Source: Leptura quadrifasciata (lineage: Eukaryota; Arthropoda; Insecta; Coleoptera; Cerambycidae). From it: a DNA stretch of 64,000 nucleotides. Every line of letters starts with the position of its first letter. Position 1 is the stretch's first letter. The position numbers and the translations under genes were made by a program. Below, in pieces: positions 40,574 to 52,300 of the stretch. The DNA lies in the NCBI GenBank assembly GCA_963675555.1, contig OY776678.1, positions 13,560,171-13,624,170 on the forward strand, in the 5' to 3' direction. The notes beneath the pieces are model-generated. The model was not told where the DNA came from, ran no database searches, and saw only the letters and a list, made by a program, of their open reading frames with translations.

Positions 40574-43500
40574 CTGAAAATAAAATAAAGAACGCTTGCT
40601 ATAAAATTGCTTCCAATTTGATATATTGTAATGTAAGATGCTCTAAACGAAGATGTGGACAAAAAAGGCAACAAAAACTTTACGACCTCATTAAAATACC
40701 GTGACTCTGTACTATTTCACCCGCAAATCGAGTCACTTACCTTTATAGGTTTTTAATACGTCGGCTTGTTTGATGACACCATACCGAATGGTTCAATGGC
40801 GTTAATAATGATTTCGTAAAGTTTTTGTTGCCTTTTTTATCTGGAGAGTAAAATTGCAAACGACTATAATTTACGTTCTTCTTAATATTACTTTTATTAC
40901 TTATTCAAAATTAATTGTTGTAATGAAACCGAAAGTAAAGCAAAACAGTAAGAACATACCTTGGTGTCGTGATGCCGAAAACGGAAGCTAAAATTTCGCC
41001 GATTCTATCAACCACACCTAATGTGGATGTACCAGCAAGCCAAGCTTTATACCAGAACCATGGACCCCATGTTAAGGTGGACTGGAAATAAAGACAAGCT
41101 TCATAAATTACAATTATCAATTGCATCAGTGACGAGATTAGTAATCAGGTGGTAATATAAAAAAACTAGTTATATTCTCTACAGATTTATTGAAATTTTT
41201 ATTTATTTTATTTATTTATTTATTTATTTATTTATAATAGTACACTGTCCTACAGGTATAAGCCCAATTACAGAACAGGAAGATAAGAAAAAACAAAAAA
41301 CTCTAATAAATAAGCTCGGTACAATAAGAAAGATAAAAAGATAAAGATAAAATATTAAACATGTCAAATATCAACTATACATTAAGAGGACAAGAAGGCA
41401 GATTAGTATAAAAAACACCACCACAGAAATTAGACAACCCCCAATTTCAGAAGCCAAGGCGTGCGGAAGGGGGTTACACATTGAAAAAACGCGGACATAC
41501 AACCATTTCCCCCGACAGTGTCAGTTCCGGAGACAGGATTCGAACCCGGTGGTGCGACGTCCGTGTGTTTAAACGCGATTGCCACCTCGCGCCAATTACC
41601 AATTAAAATCAATTAAAAGATTTAACTCACTTAACCCACTCGGCTATCGACCAGAGATGATTATATATATAATATAAAGCCGGTTAAAATAAATACAAAA
41701 ACTATACATAACTACAAAATAGTAAGAAAAACAAAGAAAAAGAACAAATCTCATCTTAAGTAATATATGTAATATCATTGAGACTGCAACTAAATATATC
41801 AAGATAGCTGCCATTTGCGTTACAGATATTGCACACTGTAAGCGGGGAGGAGTGTTTAAGAACATTAGTACGAGACGTTGGCAGATAAAAAGTTAGGTTA
41901 TTCCTTTAGTTTGCCCTTGGTACCATAAAATTTAATTTAGCCAATAATTCTTTGGCAATCAATAATATTATGTACCATTTTAAAAAGGAACGCCTGAGAA
42001 AAATATCTACGCCTACCCTCAAGACTTGTCATGCCGTATTTATCAAGCAGCTCCTCTTGCGGAATACCTAAGGATGGGGTAAACACCGTCCGATTTAAAG
42101 CTACGGAATTTTAAAAAACGACGTTGGACTGATTCCGAATTATTGACATAAGTTATGTAATATGGGGACCATACAAGAGAAGCGTATTCGAGTTTATATC
42201 TAATAAAAGTAAAATAGACAGGTTTAATTGCGTCTAACCGAGTAAAATCACGACAATTTCGTACCAAAAACTCATACGTCTTACTGACTTTTAAGGTCAT
42301 GGTGTCAACGAGAGCGGCAAAAGAAAGCTTAGTATCAAAAATTGCGCCAAGATCGCGAAAGGTGAAGGGGCGGTTCAGATTGACATCATCTAGGTTGTAA
42401 TCGACACTTACATGCGTGGATTTTGTAGAAAAAGATATGACAATGCATTTGCTGACATTTAATGACAACTTGTTTTCCTGACACTAAGCGTTTATACTGT
42501 CTAAGTTCCTTTGAAGACGGAGACAATCATTGTGGTCGTTAATGTTATCATAGATCTTTAAATCATCCTCATAAATAAGTCGATGTACATCCAACACATC
42601 TACAATATCGTTTATAAAAATAATAAACAACAGGGGGTCAAGAATGGACCCCTGTAGAACGCCAGATATTACGGTATATTCAGCAGACTTAGAACCATTG
42701 GATACAGCATATTGAGTCCTGTCATATAGGTATGACCTAAGTTTAATAGAGAATCAGATAAGCCGAATAAATGCAGTTTGTGAAGGCATGCTGAAATCGA
42801 GTCTATCAAATGCTTTCGAAAAATCTGTATATGTAACATCAGTTTGTGCTTGCGTATCTATAGAATCTGCTGTAAATTGAGTAATACAAATCAGATATGT
42901 TGCAGCAGATCGGCCCTTCATAAACCGTGTTGATAGACTGAGACTTTGTTGGACACATGATGGTATAGAAAATCATGTAGCAAGATTTCCAAAACTTTAC
43001 AACAATTATTGCAGATAATGGTTATAGGTCTAAAATTGCTACCATCAACTTATCATCTTTTTTATATATAGGACATACTTTCGACCGTTTCCATAAGACA
43101 GGCAACTCACAATTACGAATGCACATGTTCAATATGACTTTTAGAGGGTACGCCAGAATGTGAGCACAGTGCTTCTGCAGAAAAGCAGGAATTCCGTCAG
43201 GACCAGTAGTCAGATTTGTATACTACATTATGTACCTACTTGACTTCAAATAAACAGATTACTATCATTATTATTATTATTATTATTTATAATTATCACC
43301 CGACAATGCCAGCTTAGTTGGCAAAACGCTTTTCAGTATAATATACTTACAGTATATTTGTTTCCGTCGAATCTTATCGATGATTCAAGTAAAGTAGTCT
43401 GCAACATATAAAAAACGCAACAAGAATTTTACGACGTCATTGAAATACCGTTACTCTCTGTACTATTTCGCCGGCAAATTGAGTCACTTACCTTTATAGG

Positions 43501-46348
43501 TTTACGTCGGCTTATTTGATGACACCATACCGAATGGTTCACCGGCGTTAATAATGAGCTCGTAAAGATTGTATTGTCTTTTTTATTTACACGGTAAATC
43601 CGTAAGTTACTATACTCTTAATGTACATTTTTTAGAAACGTCATTTTTTTTGGGTGCGTTTCCAGTGATGTCTAGATTTATTTTCAGTCGCTGTTGCCTG
43701 GTTGTGTGAGAAGCAGTTTATGTAATTTATTCACATCTCCAGTTTAGAGAGAACATTTTTGTCGTTATCGTTTTTTTTTTGTTTCTGTGCGTATTTAAAA
43801 ACAATGGATAAACCTACTTTAAAAACAGGTAGAAGTGTGTATGAAACTAAAAACTGTAGAAAATACACCAATTGCTTATGATTTTTTTCGTTATCCATCA
43901 GATGAAGCAAGGTAAGTTATTAAACGTTTATTATTATGGTTTAGTTCGTAAAAAGCATAGTCACAGAATATCTACGTATAAGTATACGATCGTTTAAGTA
44001 AATATACAGTACATAGGTGAGAATGGATGCCTAATAGGCCGGGTCCGCAGGCGGAAAATCAGTCCAGTTCTGATATATGTTCCCTTACGTAATTTTTCGC
44101 GGTGAATCGATTGCGCAGGGCCCCAGCTTCCCTAATCCTATAGTTTCACCCCTATTTGCCAAAAACCACCCCCGGAACGCATTTTCCTCTATTTGCGATG
44201 CGGGACTGGTTTCTTTTTCATTTTTTTCCCAGAAATATTCTGAAAATGATGCATACCAGTCCAGAAGCCTGGGTGAGAAACCACGGAGGGGATGAAACCA
44301 CCCCCTGTTGATAAAATAATATGTATATTTTTTTAACTTACGTAATGATTTAAGTAATTATTATACTTAGACTATTTATATTTTAGGGCTGAAACGTGGG
44401 TCATTGCAGCAGGGCGAGATCTCAATAAGTTTAGACAGGCATTGAATGAGTCTCACCGTCATTGCGGAGCTCACTTTGTTTATTCATCATAATGAAAGAC
44501 GTCGTTTATTGTAAATTTTAATAAAGTGAGAAACTAGACCGACCCTGTCAAATCCACTTGTGCGAAGCCGATCCTTATAATGCACCCAAGAAAATGGCCG
44601 AAAGTCACGGAAATTTGCCACAACTATTCTACTGTTATTTTGCGAGAGTTACACTTTAGGGTATTCGGTGACCCAACCCAAGGTTTGTAAAGTAAGATAG
44701 GTAGCATGGTAACTTGAACGGAATGGGCGGGGTTACGATGAAGGCTGCCATCTTGCGCGTCATCGTGCCTGCTGAAACTTAATTGTACGTATGCATTTTT
44801 TGAGACGTTGCGCTTATTTGTTGAGTTACTTCGAAATATTTGTTGTTTTTGTGTTTATAATCGTGCAGTTATAGTTATTTAGTGTATAATCTAATTGACA
44901 ATTACTGTTAAAGAGAAAAGACTCATAGTATATAGAAGTTTGTAACCTGTGTATTTACAGAAATAATTTTAAGGTAAACAGTTTTATTATTTTCCGTTCA
45001 TAATAATAACAAATAAAAGTGTTACATACATTTATTAGATGACTGGAGGAAAGGTTTGTAGTGTAGCTGTTTGCAAAAACAACTCAAAAAAGGCAAAAGA
45101 GAGTGGTGTGATGTTTATGTTTTTTTCCTTCCCTAAAAAAATTACTTAATACAGGAAATAAAATTTATTTTCATATGATACAAAGAAATATTAGAAAAAC
45201 CAATGAGTGATTTTTTCTTATTAATTGCTGTCTAATATGACATTTAATGGCCCTCTTGTTAAATTTTATTAATAAATTATTAATCTAATTCTAATAAAAA
45301 AATTGCATTAAAATTTTTTAATACTACATAATTGTAAAGGTTGGCCTGGGGAAAAATTTCTACTCAGTACTCTTTTCGTTAAGGCGAAAATTAGTATCAT
45401 GTATGTTTCTTCATCTATCTTATAACTTATTAAATTCGCTAAGAATTATATAAAGCAATGAAATTAAGATTGAAGTCTCGGGCAAGAAATTGCACACAAG
45501 ATTAAAAGAACCTACTTCAGTCCCTTGATATAAAATGTACTTCTTTAACTGCATACATGAATTAGTTATAAATTTGATATATAGTAATGTCAATTTTAAA
45601 TTCCAAATAAAACGTTATCGATGTTAATAACCATTAATCAAAAAAGTAAATTTATTAATTTGTGCTTGTACATTAAAAAATACAAAATACGGAATTCAAA
45701 TTTATAACTAATTATACTTCTATACTAATGGTTTGAATGCCAGAAATTAGAATGAGCAGGCAGAATGACGCGTTCCCGTATTTTAAATAGTGATCTCTGA
45801 TTGGTCGAACGTTACCATGCTACCTATCTTACTTTACAAACCTTGGCGCCGGCCCACATAATAGCAATATTCTGGTAATTCAGGGCCGCGCCAACCGAGT
45901 GTGCGAGGCGTGCGCCGCACAAGGGGGGCCAAATGTGAGGGCGGCCGCGGAATTAAACTTTCACAGACTGTTACCTCCTTTCTCTTATTATTTATTTTTG
46001 AGAAAGAATTGAGGCAACATATGCGGACGACTAGCTGGTTTAAGCCGGAGCAGAGAGCCGTGGGTCCAGAGCATTCGTAAGAGTGGAGAAACTTACCCTT
46101 TCTGACATGTACAGCATAAGCGACAGATTTCTGTTTATTTCGAGAAAAGGAGACAAAGAAAAATTGATGTTAAATTGGGCACCATCTATAGTAAAATAAG
46201 CAAAATTGTCTCTTTTTCTCGAATAACCAGTCTGCTATAAATCAGACTGAAATTGTTGGTAAGAGAAATAAAAAGATAGTGTAAAATGAATGACAAAATA
46301 TATTACATAAAAAAATTAGACAAATCGGTTCGAGACAAATTGAAATGT

Positions 46349-46385
<37 letters not shown>

Positions 46386-49300
46386 CAAATTGATACCAGT
46401 ATCCTAGGTGGTTTATGGTTCAGGTGGCTGGTTCTGGGACAGCAATCCAGGCCCACAATTGTCTCTTATTGCAAGAATTCTAAATTTTCCTTGGCAATTT
46501 ACGTCTCTCAATGAATGGGGTGAAAATTGTAGGAAATTTAACCAAATATAAGCACATTCAAAATTTATGCAAGTTAGTTATGCAAAATTTAAGCAATGTT
46601 AGCTATGCAAATATAAGCTAGTTAGCTGTACAAAATATATTTAAATTAGCTGCACGAAATATTAAGCTAGCTATACAAAAGCTGCAGGAAATTAATTTAA
46701 GCTACACAAAAGTAAGCTGATTAGCAGTACAAAAGTAATTTTAGCTATGCAATAGTTTTTTTTAGCTATGCACGAGTTAGCTGATTTCTTAGACTGTATG
46801 TTCAACACTTTGTAACTGGGATATAAAAATTGTAATATCAATTACTGAAGTCCACAGTTAAAAATTATAATGTTTGAATCAGTACAAAGGCTGCAAGCCA
46901 ATGACTTCCTGGTGAGTTTTACTGATAAGGTAAACTTTTTGTCCTGTTTACTGGAAAACAACGCCACCAAAAAAATGTGAGAAATCTAATTCCCTATTTA
47001 AATTGAAAGCTATCAAAATATAGAAATCGTACAAGTATGGCCATCTGTCAGTGGTTAAGTTAAGCGCACCAACTTGCCTTGTAGATTCCCATACTCAACT
47101 AAAGTAGTGGCATATAATCGATAAAAGGAATCTATAATAATAGTAGTTTATTTTCCATGCCAGCTGATTTGCCTTTGCAATTTCTATTTTATATATAACA
47201 ACAAATATTAACAGATGTAAATAAGTAGTAAAACGTATTGATATTATTGATAAATCAGTAACATATTACATGTTATAGGATTTACTGTATATAGAATGAG
47301 AGAAGGTAAGGAAAATAACCATATGTACTCCATAGTAAACAAAAATATAAAAATTGAAAAATAGATATCTGATGTAACTAAATTTTGTAGACAAATTGTT
47401 TCCTGGGATAATAATGCTGTATTACAACGGATATGAGATACATAATAGTGTTAATAGAAAAACAGGACTAAGTTCCTAAGATATAAAACTAAGTACATAA
47501 ACAGTGTAAAATGGTTTAGCAGTTATACAAAGTAAATTCTGTTAGTTGAAAGCAGTTTCACCTACAAGAATCGAAAAAATGTCATACAGGTCGTACTAAC
47601 TATCCACAAAACACTAGTTTTTAAATAAAACTGTTAAATGGACAAAGACCATGTAACAAGACATTGACATTCATAAAGGTTTTAATGATTTTCTCGCCAA
47701 TACAAATAAACTAGCTGACGTAATTGACGTTGAGTAAAAATTTTCTATCTACAAAGCATGAGATCCATGAGAAGAATAAACAGACAATTCGATTATGAGC
47801 ACGCAGGTCAAATTATTTTTTACGTGAGGGGCTAGACAGATATAATAACATGTTTGGATTTTTATATAATATTTATGAACCATTAGATGAAGAAATTTTG
47901 AAAGACTCTAAAGACCTGCATTTATTAATGGCATAGATTTATGTGATGAGATCAAGACGTTACAATTGCATTTAAAGTTAGAGTCATTATCTAATCCACT
48001 ATCAGTTTCACAGTATATATTTGAAAACCAACTCAGAATATTATTAACATTATCTGTATCTCTTGCTTATGGAGAGAGAACTTTTTCTAAATTAAGTGTT
48101 ATAAAGAATTACTTACGATCCACTATATTACAAGATAAATTAAATATGACTTGGATATAATTGCAATAGAAAGTGAAATATTAGACAGTCTAAACATTGA
48201 ACAAACTGTATCTGAATTTGCCGAAAATAAAACACAAAAAATAGTTTTGTAAACATGTGTATACTTGATTATAACTATTATAATCCATACTATTTGGTTT
48301 TTCTATATCAGTTCCGAGTTTTGTGTTTTTATGCAGTTACAGAAACATTTCTTGTATTTTTTTTGTTTCATTTCACGGGCATCAACGAGATCTCTGCACA
48401 AGGATGCCTAAGATTCTTGGCGCGGCCCTGGATAAATTACTTAAACCAAATATATCCAGGAAGATGGACTAGTACAAATAAGTTACTCAGGTGGCTAGCG
48501 AGATCTCCTGATGTTATCCCATTAGATTTCTATTTGTAGCGTTATCTGAAAAGTGAGGTTTATAAAGAACCAATCATAGACGTTTATAATAAAATGTAAG
48601 CAAGTGTTGGAGCTCTCAACAAGAATACACAAGTTTGTGGAGTTGAGCTATCGAATAGATTCTCCATGTATACAAACGAAAATGGCAATAATTTCGAACA
48701 CCTTCCATAAGTTATTACTTTAGTTTAATTTTTGTTTTTATTAAATAAAATAAACATAAGTTTTTTATTTCATTATTAACTCCTCTATTAGGGGCGAGCG
48801 TGGGTGCGTCTTTACTATTTACATACTTCGATATGTGATGTAAAGCAACGTAAGACGCGGTTAGTAGTTGGATGGGTGACCGTTCCAACTGTTGTAGTAT
48901 ATTCCCCATACTACCAAAATGGCCGACCAAAAAATAGTCAAAATTTGCCAAATAAATCGTTTGTCAAGGACAACCTGGCAAACATCATAAAAAAGTCCTT
49001 AAGACACCTACCATACCAAAAAACTACAGTTTATAACTAAAAAGTCTGAGAAATTTCGAGTATCCTCGATAATTCACCGACATTCAAATTTTATCATTAA
49101 ATTAGTCAAAACACCCAATACCGCCAAATTAACAACAAAACCTTACAAACGACACCCCTTAAAAATACAGCCCCCTCAACATCTCAAATCATTTTCAATT
49201 AACTCCCCAAACTTCAATCCATCAAAATTTATTTCACTTCCCAAATCATTCTACGAGCCCCCTTCTCTTAATTTTCGCGTCAAATTCAATTTCCATAAAA

Positions 49301-52300
49301 TATCTTTAAACATCTTTAAATTATCTCCCCGAGCCGCCTATAAAACAATCTTCTGAAAATCAAGACCAGTTTACGTGTTCCCATGAGTTGCTGGCCACTC
49401 GTCACTATCTTCATTTAGTTATCCCACATTCGGCTTCTTTTCTTAATTAAAATCATTAAGTCCAATTTACTAGTTCCCTTTTGCATGCTGGCAACTCGTC
49501 GCCAACTTCACTCCATTACCCTAAATAGGATTTAGCATGACCTATATAAATTTATCATGACCAAACATAGCATCACAGGTAACATTAAATGTAACATTAA
49601 TATGGATTAAAGTCGAACCCTCAACGTTACATTACGGGACCATTTCCAGACATCAGTCATATCCGCAGTTATCGTAAATATTTCCAAAACTAAATTAAAT
49701 TCCGCTGACATTTTCATATCAGAATATTACACTTTTCATAGCCGATTTAGCAGTATAATTTTCAATTAGAAATTCAAAAATTTAAGCAACTATTGCACAA
49801 CATTGCACCATAATAGCCCAAATGAATGTCCGGTACCCTTTTAATTCTCATCTAGCTCTCATCCAGCTCTCGGCTACGTCGTGCCCAGTCGTTTGTATAA
49901 AAGAAGAAGCGTGCCAAGCCCCCGGAAAGTTGTGTTCCCGGTGTATCCACGGATAAGTTCTTACTATCCGCGTTACCCTTTGGTCGCCACAGAGCCTAGA
50001 TCCAAAGTTGTGTTTTCCGGCGTAGCTAACGAAACCGAAAGTTTACCCGCGTCCTCTTCCTAGGCAGCCCCTAGTAAAAAATCGGCTTTTATATTTTTGT
50101 TCAGCCCAAATGCTACATTTTCTTTTTATCGCCCACGTGGCCCTAGTTTTTAGTAAAAATAAATCGTCTTCGCGACTTTAGTTTGTAAGTGACTTATCTC
50201 CGATCTGATTAAGTTATAACGAAACCCGCACCGTCTAAGGCAAAATTCCTAGTGTCGATACGTTACCTGAAAAGAAATTTGTTAAATTTAAAAAATATAA
50301 ATATTCAACTATGTGCTTCCCGCATAAATAAAAAGATTATAATTTCGTGTTTTAAATACAGTGTTATTATTGAAAGAAAAACATCTACAGGGTACTCAAG
50401 TAGGCCCTACCCAAGAAACCAAAAGTGAATAAATCACAGCCAGCTTATACAGGGTGAAGCTTTAGGCCCTTACAAATAAATAAAAAGCAGTTTTACGCTC
50501 TGAACCTATACAGGGTGTACCTATTGGCCCAATCCTTCCGTTTAAGGACATACCACCCCGACCTAACTTTATAATAAATTAAGTGCACCAGAGGCTTCTG
50601 GGAGTCTCAGACGAAGCTAGCCAGCCCAAACTTTTTATTTTCCCAACAACCAGAGGACCGTTCGTGTTCACAACGAAGACCGCGTCCTCGCCTCACACAT
50701 CTTCCAGCGGCTTGTATATCAGTGTATGCGTGGAAGCTATACAACCTTAGGCGAGGGTTGTATAGGGGATATACCATCCTTCGGAGGGGATGTAACGTCG
50801 TCGGTCCCTTGTCTATTAAATATTAGGCAAGTAAAAGATCCCTACTCTTCTTAAGGGAAGAGGTTCGGCAAAATTCCTAGTTGGGGGTAGCTCGTCTACA
50901 GGCGTCGGTGTTAGGCCTCAGTAGCGGAAATAGGCCGACGTTAAATAAATGTATTAAAAAAAAAACTCCTCTATTGCTAAGTTACTACTATGGTTGCACT
51001 GGAAAAAATGCATGAAATATATTTTTATTCAACATTGTTTAATAAAATACAGGTGCGGGTGCCTTAAAATTGTAATAAATGTAACTTCCGGTTTAACCGG
51101 AAGTTGCAAAAAAACTTTATTGCCACATTATTCACATTACCTTTCTATGAAGAAAATTTCAAACAAACTATCGAACGAATTTAATGTAAGAAAGTTACGG
51201 CGATTTTAGTTTTTAAAAAATTAAATATTTTAAACTCAAGTTTCTGAGAACGGTTGGATTTTCGAATTTTTTCCGTATAATGAAATCGAATTGAAATTAA
51301 ATTTTCTGTAATATAGATAACATTTCTAAGTCACTGTCTTCCAAAAAATTCTTTGTAGCGCAGCGCCATCTACCCCTTAACATATCAAAAAACTATTTGT
51401 ATCAAAGTCATTTATATGTTCCAGCAATGGGCTTTTACAGAACTCAAATATCTTTAGTAGTTTCAGAAATATTTCACCTGGAAGTTTTTATTGGCACGCC
51501 CTGTAGAGTAAAAACTATATTTTCAAAATCTTTATTTATGCGGAAAGTTAACGGAATCACTCGATAAGTTATAATTAATTCCTTCTGGGTACGTATGTAC
51601 TTATCTACTGCAAAATACATAAGAAAATATAAAAGGCGTAGTGCAGGCTCCATCTATGAAAGGGTAGCTGAACTAGAAGATGAGTTTAATGATTTTGTAC
51701 CAGTCCTAAAAATGGTCATCCCCTTCTTCTTTGTGTTCGAATATATGACAAAGTAGAAAAATCAATACATCCAAAAATTCGCCACATAAAAAAACACCAA
51801 ATAAAACAATGTATATTTATGTTAACAAATGTATGCACCAAAAAATAAATTGATCCTTGCAAACAATTTAATACTGACCACATGACAAACCTGGTAAAAA
51901 AACTTGCAAGGCATATGTATACGATTTATTCATATATGTTTGACTAAATCATGAAATCAAATGCATGTATTACAAATGAAAGAACATGAAAACCAACTAA
52001 ATCAGAGTTTTCATTAAAATTAATGGTGGTCAAATCCTGGGTGTAACATACCTGTATTTTTTTATTTCAACAAGAAAAGGAACTCCTTTAAAAATCCACA
52101 ATCAAGATACCTATACAGAGTGGACCATTAATAATAAGCTATAATTCTTTGGGACAAAATATGAGGATATAACCAAATGTTTTAATAAAATATTGCTGTG
52201 GAAAAATTACGGGGCGTCAAAATTCAAATAATTTTTTCGTTTTTTTACAATAACTCAACAGCCTCTTGACTGATCTTCGCCAAATTTGCTAGAGGAACTT

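Larger units (their letters stand above)
41195..43260 (-). mobile_element. LINE Z (Jockey-like), 5'-truncated, in FAM177 intron 1
   Basis: The 3' tail is a (AAAT)n tract at 41,195-41,235. After a SINE insertion the coding region reads upward: C-terminus 42,043-42,468, a YEDD-type catalytic motif (RLIYEDDLKIYDNINDHNDC at about 42,590-42,530; the normal Ala has become Glu), GSILDPLLFIIFINDI at about 42,650-42,605, and TDVTYTDFSKAFDRLDFS at about 42,850-42,795. It stops near 43,215-43,260 beside an (ATT)n stretch. It lies in the same strand sense as the host gene. Confidence 0.85.
45881..48430 (+). mobile_element. hAT element, 2,550 bp
   Basis: Terminal inverted repeats CAGGGCCGCGCCAA (45,881) and TTGGCGCGGCCCTG (ending 48,430) are typical of hAT. 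The flanking 8-base words TGGTAATT and GATAAATT are only half alike, so the target duplication has decayed. It holds a decayed transposase with the C-terminal dimerisation domain at 47,780-48,225, a (TA)n tract at 46,352-46,381 and an array of AGCTATGCAAA-like motifs at 46,560-46,790. The left 60 bases are unusually GC-rich. Confidence 0.88.
45847..48712 (+). mobile_element. Mariner-like relic E, split by a hAT element
   Basis: 45,847-45,880 encodes GPHNSNILVI, the segment after the second acid, and 48,431-48,712 continues with NYLNQIYPGRWTSTNKLLRW, LARSPDVIPLDFYL and LKSEVYKEPIIDVYN. Together they form the end of a mariner-like transposase gene into which the hAT element (45,881-48,430) was inserted. 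The part before the second acid was replaced by or lost to the P-like element on the left. Confidence 0.8.
48890..50670 (+). mobile_element. Solo LTR, 1,781 bp, inserted in the 5S SINE
   Basis: It starts TGTTGTAGTATATTCCCC and ends CGTTCGTGTTCA (TG...CA), flanked by a 4-base duplication CAAC (48,886-48,889 and 50,671-50,674). It carries a TATA box (49,896-49,903) and a downstream AATAAA (50,327-50,332) but no gag, pol or internal duplicate ends, so it is read as a single LTR left by recombination between the two LTRs of a retrotransposon. The family was not identified. The frame at 49,881-50,063 is probably R/U5 sequence. Confidence 0.85.
48790..50964 (+). mobile_element. 5S rRNA-derived SINE, split by a solo LTR
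   Basis: The first part is 48,790-48,889 and the second 50,671-50,964. The head contains AAGCAACGTAAGACGCGGTT then TAGTAGTTGGATGGGTGACCG, a clear match to the pol III control region of 5S rRNA. The body and tail match the copy at 53,673-54,081. The outer flanks are a perfect 11-base target duplication ACTCCTCTATT (48,779-48,789 and 50,965-50,975), which proves that both parts are one SINE. It ends in a poly(A) run. The frame at 48,804-49,040 is not a gene. Confidence 0.93.

Noticed and set aside
46352..46381. Regulatory (TA)n element
   Set aside because: A simple microsatellite inside a transposon; no evidence of function.
48830..48889. 5S rRNA gene
   Set aside because: Only the internal promoter half matches; the 5' third of 5S rRNA is absent and the sequence has SINE flanks with target duplications.
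49881..50063. Small protein gene downstream of a TATA box
   Set aside because: It lies within the solo LTR just after its TATA box; proline- and serine-rich text with no domain, better read as R/U5 sequence.
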